Assembly (NCBI GenBank): GCA_965199935.1
Contig: CBDATD010000001.1
Location: 62,001-126,000 of the forward strand
Direction: 5' to 3'
Source: JAPPLG01 sp965199935
GTDB lineage: Bacteria > Bdellovibrionota > Bdellovibrionia > Bdellovibrionales > UBA1609
Length of the DNA stretch: 64,000 nucleotides
The position numbers were made by a program, and so were the translations under genes. The stretch's first letter is position 1. Each line of letters opens with the position of its first letter. Positions 27,435-36,473 of the stretch are shown here, in pieces. Under the pieces are notes generated by a model. It worked only from the letters and a program-made list of their open reading frames with translations, made no database searches and had not been told where the DNA came from.

Positions 27435-28879
27435 AACTCTCTTTCTTGGACTTTCTTTACACCGCTCCTTTATGGAGTATTGCCTTATTTTCCCTTTTGC
27501 CTTTGCTGACAAAAGCCGTTTCAAAGGGAAGAGAAATGAGGCCCCTATGGGTTGTGTCTTCGGCTTTTGTGAGCTTTTGTTTTTCTATTATGGCCTTGAT
27601 CTCTATCGGATATGAAAATCGTTTGGCTTTTTCCAATCTGCTCCGGCTGGATCAACCCGCTTGGCTGTTCTCAATAGCTATTTTAATCATGGGAATTATG
27701 ACTCTGCCTTTACTGCTGGAAAAAAAGAATCATGTTGTAAACAATAAGTTTTTTTCAGAGTTTTTGTTTCTCTTTATGAATAGCGTTTTAGGACTCTGTT
27801 TAATCACATGGGCAAACAATTTGGTCTCGGCTTTTATCGCCATAGAATATATTTCACTTTGCTTTTACTTGATGATTCCTCTTGCCAAAGACCGTGTGTC
27901 CTCTATAGAAGCCGGACTTAAATATTTTGTACTTGGTTCAGTTTCAGCGGCAGTCCTCCTTTTGGGTCTTTCCTTCGTTTATGTCGCCGCAGGATCTTTT
28001 GACTTCAATGCAATACTCCAACACTCACAAATGTTGATACAAAACAACCGCCTCTTTGTATTAGGGCTTTCCTGCATATGCACTGCTCTTTTATTTAAAG
28101 CCGCCATTTTCCCTTTTCAGTTTTGGCTGCCCGATGTCTATCAAGGGTCTGCCACTCCTCTGGCCGCCTTCATGTCTTCTGCGGTCAAGGCGGGCATCCT
28201 CATCTTTTTGCTGAAACTGGTGTTTTTTGGAGGATTTATCACTCACTCCGGCCAAAGCATGATGACCCTCTTTCAATGGCTGGCTGTTTTAAGCCTCATA
28301 CTGGGACATGTCTCTGCCATTTTTCAAGACAACTTTAAACGTTTACTGATTTACTCCAGCATCGGACATGCCGGCTATATCATAATGAACCTTCTGAATC
28401 CTGATTTATTTTCCGTATCTAGTTTATTTTACTACCTGATCTCTTATGGAGTGATTCAAATAGGAGCCATGGCTCACATCATGTTTTTTGAAGGAGACAG
28501 CACCAGCGGACACTCTTTGCAAAGTTTAAAAGGACTATTCCACTATAAACCTTTCTATGCTCTATCCTTGACCTGGTTTTTACTTAATTTGGCGGGAATA
28601 CCCCCTACAGCTGGATTTTTTGCAAAACTGTTTGTCTTTGAAACATTGGTGCAAAAGGGTTTATGGTGGATGCTTTTTTGGGCGGTTATTGGATCTATTG
28701 CAGGTCTCGCTTATTATTTAAAACCAATGGTCGTCATGTTCACTCCATCAGAAAATAAGCCTCCCTTTGAAAAACTTCCTTGGGTGAACAGTTTGATATT
28801 TATTTTACTCTTTGTCAGTTTGGGCTTGTCTTTTGGGGCGGGATGGATTCACAATTGGATGACTCAGTTATGGATGTAG
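27431..28879 (+). CDS. nuoN: NADH-quinone oxidoreductase subunit N
   Basis: NuoN, 482 residues, third antiporter-like subunit, identified by FIAIEYISLCFYLMI, AAIFPFQFWLPDVYQGSATPLAAFMSSAVKAG and YSSIGHAGYI. The start overlaps the nuoM stop (ATGA), closing a seven-gene operon A-H-J-K-L-M-N. Its end overlaps the start of a small helical protein. Confidence 0.96.
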   Translation: MKLSFLDFLYTAPLWSIALFSLLPLLTKAVSKGREMRPLWVVSSAFVSFCFSIMALISIGYENRLAFSNLLRLDQPAWLFSIAILIMGIMTLPLLLEKKNHVVNNKFFSEFLFLFMNSVLGLCLITWANNLVSAFIAIEYISLCFYLMIPLAKDRVSSIEAGLKYFVLGSVSAAVLLLGLSFVYVAAGSFDFNAILQHSQMLIQNNRLFVLGLSCICTALLFKAAIFPFQFWLPDVYQGSATPLAAFMSSAVKAGILIFLLKLVFFGGFITHSGQSMMTLFQWLAVLSLILGHVSAIFQDNFKRLLIYSSIGHAGYIIMNLLNPDLFSVSSLFYYLISYGVIQIGAMAHIMFFEGDSTSGHSLQSLKGLFHYKPFYALSLTWFLLNLAGIPPTAGFFAKLFVFETLVQKGLWWMLFWAVIGSIAGLAYYLKPMVVMFTPSENKPPFEKLPWVNSLIFILLFVSLGLSFGAGWIHNWMTQLWM

Positions 28880-29280
28880 CCAACAGCAAAAAAGTAAGAT
28901 GGATCCATCTTGAAGAATATGCGGACCGTTACAAAATCAGTCTTTCCTTTTTACAAAAGAAGGTTGCAGACGGGGAAATTGAGTGTAAAATTTCCTCAGA
29001 AAAATATCTCATCAAGGACCAGCCTCTATTGGAGAAAAACCTTTCTGATACAGAAATTCTAAACTCTCTTCCAACGAACTTGGAGGAAAAACATAAAGAG
29101 CTGACGGCCGCTTTAAAACAGAAAAATCAGGAATGGGTGAAGTTGAAGGCAGAGTATGAGGACTTGAAAAATCTTGTGCAATGGCTGGAAAAAGATAATA
29201 AAGAAATGCGTTATGTTTTAAACTCCCTCCACCGAATGGACAAATGGATGAGAGACACTGAAAACAACCCTTCTATCTAG
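28870..29280 (+). CDS. Small HTH/coiled-coil protein
   Basis: A protein of about 136 residues. The N-terminal WIHLEEYADRYKISLSFLQKKVADGEI has the shape of a MerR/excisionase-type winged helix. The second half (about 68-120) is a heptad-rich coiled coil (LTAALKQKNQEWVKLKAEYEDL). It could be a DNA-binding or cytoskeletal adaptor; no family is named. The start is uncertain: ATG 28870 overlaps the nuoN stop, while ATG 28843 would lie inside nuoN. It is probably cotranscribed with nuo, though nothing ties it to complex I. Confidence 0.65.
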   Translation: MDVANSKKVRWIHLEEYADRYKISLSFLQKKVADGEIECKISSEKYLIKDQPLLEKNLSDTEILNSLPTNLEEKHKELTAALKQKNQEWVKLKAEYEDLKNLVQWLEKDNKEMRYVLNSLHRMDKWMRDTENNPSI

Positions 29281-29370
29281 GCAAAACGTATGTCCGCAGT
29301 TGGCAGACTTGTTCACACAGATTTTCTAAAGAACAGTTCCCGCTTTCGCAAAATGGCGAGAAGCCTGAAA

Positions 29371-29715
29371 TTACTGGGATGGGATTAGGTCAGAAATCTG
29401 CCTTTTCACTTGTTTCAAATCAGATTTAGTGACTCCATGTTTGTCCAATTCCTGCTTTACAAGAATATCCATTTTACGCAATTCTTCAGGAGACATTCCT
29501 TCGATATTGTGAACACGCTGATTCAGACGGTTCAGATCTGAAGAAGGCAGAGTTTTTGAAATCTCCTGCATTTTTCTCCTTACATTTTCGTCATTAAGAT
29601 TCCGCACATCTAAAGCTTTTTGCATTTGAGCCTGCAAAAAATCAACTTGATCATCTATGGCATCTGCAAAAACCCATGCACTGCCAACTGCCAATAACAA
29701 AATAACTATTTTCAT
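29371..29715 (-). CDS. Small exported helical protein
   Basis: A 114-residue protein with a signal peptide (MKIVILLLAVGSAWVFADA) and a wholly helical, charged mature part with coiled-coil character (DQVDFLQAQMQKALDVRNLN). The frame is open upstream to 29775, but the ATG at 29715 gives a proper signal peptide, so the shorter form is chosen. No family is recognised. It is convergent with the HTH/coiled-coil protein. Confidence 0.6.
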   Translation of the reverse strand: MKIVILLLAVGSAWVFADAIDDQVDFLQAQMQKALDVRNLNDENVRRKMQEISKTLPSSDLNRLNQRVHNIEGMSPEELRKMDILVKQELDKHGVTKSDLKQVKRQISDLIPSQ

Positions 29716-29925
29716 AACACTTGAAGGCTCCGTTCTTTCAAAAACAATTATGACTCTTTCAAATAAAGAACTCAATAGAACCCTATTAAATAGGACTTTT
29801 TTGCCTCAAAATGAAACGCACGGAAGAACACCGTTTGTGCAAGAACAGCAGGTACAGAAAAAACATCTCAAGGATCAAAGGCCGTTGTGATCATCACAAA
29901 ATGAACTGCCTTAGAAAAAAACAGA

Positions 29926-30516
29926 TTACAAAACTCTGCAGTCAGTTCTATTTGAAGCAGGAGGAAATGCAATATTGTAACTACCCGCCGGACTATCTGT
30001 GCTGTTCATCACATCAGTAATTTCATAGCTATTGCCGCCTCCGGCAGTACAAAGAGCTTTTTTGCCAAATCCAGCTCCGCCGCATATAATTTCTTCATTC
30101 ACTCCCCTGATGCTTGCTAAAGACTGCAGACGGTTGTCTTCATAAACTTTCAGACACTCGCCGCTTTCAAGAACGCGAAAAGGCGTTGCACAAAACAGGC
30201 CTCTTTTATCGGCAGTGGTGATTGATACAACAATCGGCCCGTAGGAGTTATTGGAAATCGTGTAATAAAAATCTTGTTTATCGACATCATATCCAGCCTT
30301 TTTCTGATTAAAAGATTTTCCAGCTAAACAAGCGCCTTTGAGAGCAGGTTCTCCAAGAACAACCACACCGGCGGGTACTAAATTTCCCTCTTCATTGAAG
30401 ACATAATTCTTACCATCTTCTAGAACAACATAATGATCCCCGGGGACTGCATCAACTTTCTCAGCACCAGCCATCAGCACAAATCCGAATGCCAAATAAA
30501 ACACTAAAAACTTCAC
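29926..30516 (-). CDS. Exported beta-rich orphan
   Basis: A 196-residue protein. The start is set by AAGGAGGAG followed at good spacing by a GTG at 30516; the longer open frame begins inside the ribosome binding site. It has a signal peptide (hydrophobic core FLVFYLAFGFVLMAGA) and a mature part of beta strands with five or six cysteines (GACLAG, LFCATP, GECLKV, IICGG, ALCTAG), suggesting disulfides and secretion. No family is recognised. Confidence 0.66.
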   Translation of the reverse strand: MKFLVFYLAFGFVLMAGAEKVDAVPGDHYVVLEDGKNYVFNEEGNLVPAGVVVLGEPALKGACLAGKSFNQKKAGYDVDKQDFYYTISNNSYGPIVVSITTADKRGLFCATPFRVLESGECLKVYEDNRLQSLASIRGVNEEIICGGAGFGKKALCTAGGGNSYEITDVMNSTDSPAGSYNIAFPPASNRTDCRVL

Positions 30517-30650
30517 GATAACTCCTCCTTCTCCCAACTACAAAGATTCTATTCCTGCATCGCAGTTTAAAAAGAAAATATTAATAAATCAATCTTTTAT
30601 TAAGAATGAGTAATTTTTTCACAATTTATAAAAATATTACTTAAAATTAC

Positions 30651-33035
30651 TTAAAAGGGAGGCTGTGTATTGAGAAGGAAAGAGGCTTTACAACTAAACA
30701 TTTTAACTTTAACGTCATCAGCGCCGTACCTCAGAAGACGTCTAACCATATCCAAATTTCCCTCATCTGCGGCAAGCACCAGAGCTGACTCACCATCATT
30801 ATTGGTAATGCTGACATCCGCTCCACTTTTCAACAACAGCTCCACTCCGCTTGCAGATCCGTGCAGTACGGCCCATATAAGAGCTGTATTGCCTCTATAA
30901 TTTTGAATATTGACATCTGCACCATGTTCTAGGAAAAGACGAGCTCTGTCCATATCTCCATAAGAAATCGCCGACATAAGAGGAGTTTCTAAATAATGTG
31001 AATTGTACAGGCTGGTATTAACATCCAGTATCTTACCCCATTCAGAGTTCAATATGAAATCCAGCTCATCCAAGGTCTTTGTCTGAAAAGTATGGCTTGA
31101 CAGCCTTCTAATAAACATTTTTTTATACTGCCGGCGGGTGTCTTTCCAATTGCTCATTTCTCCTATGATGAGTTTTCTTTCTTGAGCTGTAAAAAATTTA
31201 TAAAGAATTCTTTGTACATAATCCATACTCTGCACGGGAGATTCTGTACGATAAGTTTTGACATGATAAGCATCTCCTTCCAAAAAAATATACAGAGCCT
31301 GCTTTCTCATTTTAAAGTCATACCATCTCTTCTCAAATACACTGTGGGTGTGGTTCGCCAAAAAATCATTGGGCAAATGAAGAACATCCTTTACTTTCAT
31401 CATTGGAATCAGGCTGTTTAAAAATTTTATTTGATCCTCCGCACGGTCCGAGTCCTTTAATTCAAGAACGGATTTATAGAGAGTATTCAAATCCAGATTA
31501 TTGTCAGCCAAATAAAAAGGAGAGTGAATTTCCCCCTGTGCAATAACAGCCTGATTCAACTCAAATATCATTTTTTTTTCAAATTCCAGCATATCCATCC
31601 GGTGTTCAGCTCTTGAGTGTCCTGATTCAAATTTGTAAGGATGCTTATGAGGCTCAAAAGAATTTAATGGCTGCGCAAGATACGGCAGTATTTTAGATTC
31701 TATGTAGCGGCGTGTGGAGCTGTCGTTGGATAAACCGTTTTCACCGCCCGTTCTTTTTGGAACTCCAAGTGTATAGCCATGCTCCTTTAAACTCAACCTG
31801 ATGCCTTCCAGCACAGAGATGATGTACTCCTCAGGGACATTTTGCACTTTATCTACAAAAGCAGTTTTTACTTTCCTTTTCTGAGAATCTAAAGCATGAC
31901 CCAGAACGACTGTGGTGTAACCAGAAGATTTATGACGATCATCTGTCAAAGTAAAAATATAATAATTGGGATCCAAGGGAGTGTAAAAATAAACGCTTGT
32001 AGCGCAGTCTCCTCCAAGACAAGATCTAAAAGGAGCTTCTTGTACGGACAAAGCTCTCAACCTGAAAGGCTTTGATTCTTTGACAACAAAATCTGAGTCT
32101 GCAATATACTGCTTCAATTGACGAAGCCGGTGTGTTATATCCTCTGTAGGTTTAACATTCAAAGTCTGCCTGAGCTCCTGGAAACCGTTCTTAAACCCGA
32201 ATTTGGAAGAAATAATTTCTTTTTCCTCCAAAATTTTCTGCAGCCCATCTACATTCTCCAGCAGATCCCTGCTTTTTATCAAACGAACATAGTTGTTATT
32301 TCCAAAACCGGCGGTCTCTGCCAAATCCACTATGGCCTGAGAAATAAATTTTACATCTTTACTTTCCACCAGCATCTTTTTTCTCTGTCTGTTGAGAATT
32401 TTGTATAAAATCAACAATCTATTTCTGTTGTTGTGAGAGGGATTCCTGATAAACTCTCTCATTTTTTCGTCTATGACAGTATCTAAGTAAGATAAAAAAG
32501 TTTCCCTGTATTGATCCTTCAACTTTTTTATCTCTGTTTTGGTTAGGACAGCTTTCTCATCCAGTTTTTCAAAACCAAACATTTTCTGCCAAAATCCTAA
32601 GTTATCCTCTATTTGAAGCAAATTATTTCTTTTGCCGCTGCTGGAGATTCTAAAAGATCTCAAAAACCGCACAAGACTTTCAGGCCGCGGGATGCTTCGT
32701 GTTTGAAAAGAAATAATCTGCTCTCTTATCTGAAGTCTTTCTGAAAGTGCAGGACTTTTTTTTAAAAATTCGAGAACATCCTGAAGACTTTTGTTGGAGT
32801 GTGAATTGACAAATGCCTCACCTTTGAACCAGTTGTTTCTATAAAATTCAAACAGCTCGCTCTGCCCTTCTTCAAGCAGCATCCCTTTGCTCATGTATTC
32901 GGCAAAATCCTGAGGATTGTCAGGAGCTGATGATGAAAGGCCGCCGGCCAAGAAATATGAACAACAAGAGGTTTTTTCTATATCTGCCTGTACCGGTGCA
33001 TTGAAAACAAAAAAAATAATCAAAAAATATCTCAT
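30651..33035 (-). CDS. Exported ankyrin-repeat protein
   Basis: A 794-residue protein with a signal peptide (1-18, ending PVQA) followed by CCSYFLAGG. A long unrecognised helical region fills residues 30-690. Three ankyrin repeats lie near the C-terminus, with the consensus pieces ETPLMSAISYGDMDRARLFL, GNTALIWAVLHGS and GESALVLAADEGNLDMVRRLL. A middle segment (about 345-365) contains CLGGDCATS and a YYIFTLTDDRHKS stretch of possible enzymatic character. Exported ankyrin proteins often bind partner proteins, including host or prey targets; here that is inference. It is divergent from the 742-residue exported protein. Confidence 0.72.
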   Translation of the reverse strand: MRYFLIIFFVFNAPVQADIEKTSCCSYFLAGGLSSSAPDNPQDFAEYMSKGMLLEEGQSELFEFYRNNWFKGEAFVNSHSNKSLQDVLEFLKKSPALSERLQIREQIISFQTRSIPRPESLVRFLRSFRISSSGKRNNLLQIEDNLGFWQKMFGFEKLDEKAVLTKTEIKKLKDQYRETFLSYLDTVIDEKMREFIRNPSHNNRNRLLILYKILNRQRKKMLVESKDVKFISQAIVDLAETAGFGNNNYVRLIKSRDLLENVDGLQKILEEKEIISSKFGFKNGFQELRQTLNVKPTEDITHRLRQLKQYIADSDFVVKESKPFRLRALSVQEAPFRSCLGGDCATSVYFYTPLDPNYYIFTLTDDRHKSSGYTTVVLGHALDSQKRKVKTAFVDKVQNVPEEYIISVLEGIRLSLKEHGYTLGVPKRTGGENGLSNDSSTRRYIESKILPYLAQPLNSFEPHKHPYKFESGHSRAEHRMDMLEFEKKMIFELNQAVIAQGEIHSPFYLADNNLDLNTLYKSVLELKDSDRAEDQIKFLNSLIPMMKVKDVLHLPNDFLANHTHSVFEKRWYDFKMRKQALYIFLEGDAYHVKTYRTESPVQSMDYVQRILYKFFTAQERKLIIGEMSNWKDTRRQYKKMFIRRLSSHTFQTKTLDELDFILNSEWGKILDVNTSLYNSHYLETPLMSAISYGDMDRARLFLEHGADVNIQNYRGNTALIWAVLHGSASGVELLLKSGADVSITNNDGESALVLAADEGNLDMVRRLLRYGADDVKVKMFSCKASFLLNTQPPF

Positions 33036-33194
33036 TTTTTCCTGCTTTCAGCAGGCGTACCATAGGAGGCCGCTGAAAACCATTGAAATATTAGGCAGAA
33101 CCGCAGTTTATTTCAAAACTCTGCATTTCTGCTCAGATCAATATTAAAGCATGATTTTCTAAATACTAAAAACCACCCGGCCGATAAAAAAAGT

Positions 33195-35423
33195 ATGAAT
33201 ATTTTATTTCCGATTTATCTATTTATACTGTCTTCAGCTGCTCTAGCGGATGAAACAGAACAGTTTTTGAAAAAATATCATTTTTTTCAACCTTATTATG
33301 ATTCTATCAGAGAGCCTATGCCCGTAAAACGGTGTGAAAACAGCTCCATAAAACATGGAAGAAAAAACCAAGAACGATGCTGGATGGAAATTGAATACGA
33401 GCATCATCCACAAAAACTGCAAAATCTTTTAGCAGAAACAGAAACACATTTTGAAACATCCGATCCTAAATTCCTTTCTTCCTCTTTAGGAAAAGAATAC
33501 AAGCATCTGAAACATTTTATGAATATTTACAACAAAATGAAAAACTGCAAAGAAGGCAGGATCCTGGAAGAGCCGGACGCCGTTTCTATGATAAACCGAT
33601 TTGAGGAAGGAGCTTCAGAGGCTGTGTCTTTCTCCAATTGTGAATCATGCCATTCCAAAAGGAATCAAATAAAACAAACATTTTCTGCTGTCTTACAGCA
33701 AACACAAAATTCCCCTACTGCTGAATCCAATTTACAAAATGAAATTTTATCTCAAGCTTTGGAAAAAAGCATAAAAGCCAGAATTCTAATGGAAAGCAGG
33801 TTGAAAGAAGATAATTTGAAAAAATCTTTCTTTGCCAGCTCAGCCATGCGTCTTTTTTGCCGGCCGAATAACGGTGTAAAAAACATCTGCTCAGAACAAG
33901 AGACAGAGCTGCTGCGAAAAATTATTGAAAAAGAGCGTACAAAATCTTTAGCCTCGTCAACAGCAAAACCTCTCACACTAGAAGATACAACAAAATATTT
34001 GAACCGGCATATTTCACGTCTGAACAACATTTTGAGAGAATACAATACCTCTAGAAAAATGATACTGGAGGAAAAACAAAAAGAATCTGCAAAACTTTCC
34101 AGTCACATTGCAAATCGGCCGGCTCTCCACAAAATAAAAGAAAAATACACAACTGCGCTAAAAAGACTCAAAAACAGTTCTTTTAGAGAGTACCAGGAAA
34201 CACTGGCTCAAATATACAGCACTGAACTGGGGGCTGTTTTAAGAACAAAATCTATACATTCTGCCGCCGGCTTTCTAGAATTGGAAAAAATGAATTCCAA
34301 GCTATTGGGGATACAAGGCTTTGAAGAAACTATTTTAACCAACAAAGATGCTTTCCCTCTGCTTAAACCCATTGAAGACAAATTAACAAGAACAGCTCTC
34401 AGTGAGTATTTCTCAAGGTCTAACGCATCCATTCATAGTCTGTTGTCGCAAAAACAGCAAAAACAAAAAGAAGATGAAGAGTATCACAGTCGATTGCAAA
34501 CTGCCGCAGGCAATAGAGAAAAGAAAAAACTGGCTGATCAGTATAAATCTAAGAGGATAAGAGACATTGAAGAGCTTCTTCAGGTTCATCCGGATATTGT
34601 GAGCCTGTCTATTGTAAAAACCCCGCAACACTCCTCTATTATTTGTACAGCTGTAAAAAATATTTCTGATAGAAGAAAAAGACAAAATTTTATAAAAGAC
34701 AGCATCACAATTTCTAGTGCTGTAGGGAGCGCCGCTGTAGCCGTTATAGCGCCTTATTTAGGAGTGGTGGGGCTGCCGGTTTTACTGGCTTCTTCTGGTG
34801 TGGCCGTAACATCCGCTGTTGCAGATTATACATTAAGGTATAAGGGAGCCAGCCAGCACCGCGAATTAAAAGAAAAAATGCTCAACGCCTATTTGTCTCA
34901 AACTGGAGACAACCAGAGTATTGACGATATAAGGCAGGAGTGGCGGCTGGCCTTAGCAGAAGACCTGCACGCTAAATGGGCTGTCGGTTTTGGACTTTTT
35001 GATTTGACTAGAACAGGATGGGCTATGCGGCAAACACTTGTCCACACCACAAAAAAAATACGAAACACAACAGCTGTACAAATAACCAAAAACAGAATTC
35101 TGTTAAATAACATTTCACAAAACAAAGCGTATGAAACAGCTTTATTAAATTTGCTGGATACACATTCTCAGTTGGAAGTTCGTAATTTTTTAAGAGCGGC
35201 GGCGCTGTTTCCTCCCAAAAAACAGGCGCTGGTTTTAAAAGAACTTCCCAATATGGCCGCTCATCCTAGATTAAATCTGAGACAAATCACTGCTGAACTC
35301 AAAAAACACGGAACGAAAGCCAATGTGATGGACTTTCTTATCCGCTACACCCGTTGTGTAAACTGCAAAGCTAAGCCCGGTATTAAACTGAAAAAAGGGA
35401 AGCACTCCCCATCCACTGATTAA
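33195..35423 (+). CDS. Large exported helical orphan
   Basis: A 742-residue protein with a signal peptide (1-18, ending AALA), a CESCHSK motif near 149-155 that may bind metal or form a disulfide, and long charged coiled-coil-like helices between about 190 and 490. A 40-residue glycine/alanine/valine-rich hydrophobic stretch spans about 503-545, and a CVNCKAK motif lies near the end. The hydrophobic hairpin inside an otherwise soluble exported protein resembles the plan of membrane-inserting toxins, but no family is recognised. It is divergent from the ankyrin-repeat protein, with 159 bases between the starts. Confidence 0.68.
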   Translation: MNILFPIYLFILSSAALADETEQFLKKYHFFQPYYDSIREPMPVKRCENSSIKHGRKNQERCWMEIEYEHHPQKLQNLLAETETHFETSDPKFLSSSLGKEYKHLKHFMNIYNKMKNCKEGRILEEPDAVSMINRFEEGASEAVSFSNCESCHSKRNQIKQTFSAVLQQTQNSPTAESNLQNEILSQALEKSIKARILMESRLKEDNLKKSFFASSAMRLFCRPNNGVKNICSEQETELLRKIIEKERTKSLASSTAKPLTLEDTTKYLNRHISRLNNILREYNTSRKMILEEKQKESAKLSSHIANRPALHKIKEKYTTALKRLKNSSFREYQETLAQIYSTELGAVLRTKSIHSAAGFLELEKMNSKLLGIQGFEETILTNKDAFPLLKPIEDKLTRTALSEYFSRSNASIHSLLSQKQQKQKEDEEYHSRLQTAAGNREKKKLADQYKSKRIRDIEELLQVHPDIVSLSIVKTPQHSSIICTAVKNISDRRKRQNFIKDSITISSAVGSAAVAVIAPYLGVVGLPVLLASSGVAVTSAVADYTLRYKGASQHRELKEKMLNAYLSQTGDNQSIDDIRQEWRLALAEDLHAKWAVGFGLFDLTRTGWAMRQTLVHTTKKIRNTTAVQITKNRILLNNISQNKAYETALLNLLDTHSQLEVRNFLRAAALFPPKKQALVLKELPNMAAHPRLNLRQITAELKKHGTKANVMDFLIRYTRCVNCKAKPGIKLKKGKHSPSTD

Positions 35424-35460
35424 AGCTGCCAGCTGTCCACAAAACTAAAGTTTTCAAAAT

Positions 35461-35570
35461 CAGATTTATTTGTGGTTTAATTCTTCCAAAAATCCCCCGC
35501 CAACGGCACAAGAAATAATCCCACCATCTTATTTTTTCGCAATGCTTGTTGGGCTTTCAAAAAAAATGAA
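35461..35570 (+). repeat. Dispersed repeat R3, copy outside the island
   Basis: About 110 bases that align along most of their length with 54043-54160 inside the island. Shared pieces include TTTGTGGTTT, CAAAAATCC, CCAA.GG..CAAGAA and AATGCTTGT.(A/G)GGCTT. The two copies differ at many positions and contain stops, so this is an old non-coding or decayed repeat. It accounts for part of the 362-base gap between the 742-residue protein gene and the acidic exported protein gene. Confidence 0.55.
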
Positions 35571-35725
35571 AACCAATCCACACAGTTCATATTTAAAGAA
35601 AAAAATTACCTGAAAAAATTTCAAGAAAGATGTAAGTTTTACAAAATTTGACACTTCTCTCAAAAAAAAATGATTACTTGTTTTGATAAGGGCAGAAAAT
35701 TGGTATAAACCGAAAAACCCGCTGT

Positions 35726-35747
35726 GTCTTTGGTGTAAACCAAAGAC
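35726..35747. promoter_or_regulatory. Inverted repeat upstream of exported acidic protein
   Basis: GTCTTTGG and CCAAAGAC form perfect 8-base arms around a 6-base loop, 38 bases before the ATG at 35786. It could be an operator or a 5' UTR hairpin. No T-run follows, so it is not a terminator. Confidence 0.4.
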
Positions 35748-35785
35748 AAATTATGATCAACAGCTTTTTAGAAGGAGGTAAAAAA

Positions 35786-36241
35786 ATGTTTTTAAAAATA
35801 ATTTTAACAGCAATGCTGATTCAGATAACTTTGATTGCTGGTTCTCACACAGCTGCTGCGGAGACAGATGAACTCCTTTATGATGATGCTGACAGGCTTT
35901 TAGCTGAATTGGATATATTATGCAGAGACTCATGGTGCGAAGGATATTTCTGGATTGATTTTAACTATCTATCTTGTTCTTTTGATCAAGAAGAATGCGG
36001 GCTGGAGTTTAGTTTCTCAAGATGGAATTACAGCTGGAGTGCAGATCCAGATTTTGTAGAGCCTATTGAAGGCTCCTATGAGGCTGAATGCATCATTGAA
36101 GCTAGTTCCACAGACGACTTATACGATGATGGGCATCCTGGCAATCCAACAATGTATCTTATTCGGGAAATAGACAAGTGTACAGAAAGAGCTATGCCAA
36201 GCGCAGAAAAGTATTTTAGAGAATTAGCCCGGTCTCAATAA
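35786..36241 (+). CDS. Exported acidic orphan
   Basis: A 151-residue protein with a signal peptide (FLKIILTAMLIQITLIAGSHTAAA) and a strongly acidic mature part with cysteines (LCRDSWCEGY, LSCSFDQEECG, AECIIE, DKCTE) in a pattern suggesting several disulfides. AAGGAGG eight bases before the ATG at 35786 decides the start over the upstream in-frame ATG at 35753. No family is recognised. Its stop codon is followed within 10 bases by a 47-base direct repeat. Confidence 0.68.
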   Translation: MFLKIILTAMLIQITLIAGSHTAAAETDELLYDDADRLLAELDILCRDSWCEGYFWIDFNYLSCSFDQEECGLEFSFSRWNYSWSADPDFVEPIEGSYEAECIIEASSTDDLYDDGHPGNPTMYLIREIDKCTERAMPSAEKYFRELARSQ

Positions 36242-36249
36242 CCATTCCA

Positions 36250-36296
36250 AAAAAACCGCTCTTGCACCCCGCAAGCACCCGCTGATAACCTCTTCT
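36250..36296 (+). repeat. 47-bp direct repeat, copy 1
   Basis: Matches 37716-37762 at 44 of 47 positions. It starts with an A-run, contains CTTGCACCCCGCAAG (a small stem-loop) and AGCACCCGCTGATAA. It lies just after the exported acidic gene. The two copies bracket the AAA ATPase gene and the left att repeat, 1466 bases apart. Confidence 0.7.
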
Positions 36297-36408
36297 CACG
36301 GGAGTATCCTGTCAAAATTGGCCAAATGTTTCTTTCCTGAATCTTACTTTAGTATTGCAATTGGCTTACAAATCAGTGAAAAAGTTTAATCTTTAACTGT
36401 ATAAACAA

Positions 36409-36452
36409 AATACTAGATATATCTATTAAAAATACTAGACTTATCTAGTATT
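36409..36452. promoter_or_regulatory. Tandem palindromic operator of the AAA ATPase gene
   Basis: A perfect inverted repeat AATACTAGA-CTTA-TCTAGTATT at 36431-36452 is preceded exactly 22 bases upstream by a degenerate second copy, AATACTAGA-TATA-TCTATT, at 36409-36427. Two sites in phase on the same DNA face, ending 21 bases before the ATG and overlapping where a promoter should be, look like a cooperative repressor operator. The regulator is not identified. Confidence 0.6.
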
Positions 36453-36473
36453 TTGCTATATTCTTTCTATGCT

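Noticed and set aside
29281..29370. GTCCGC...GCAGAC stem as terminator between convergent genes
   Set aside because: One mismatch and no T-run after it.
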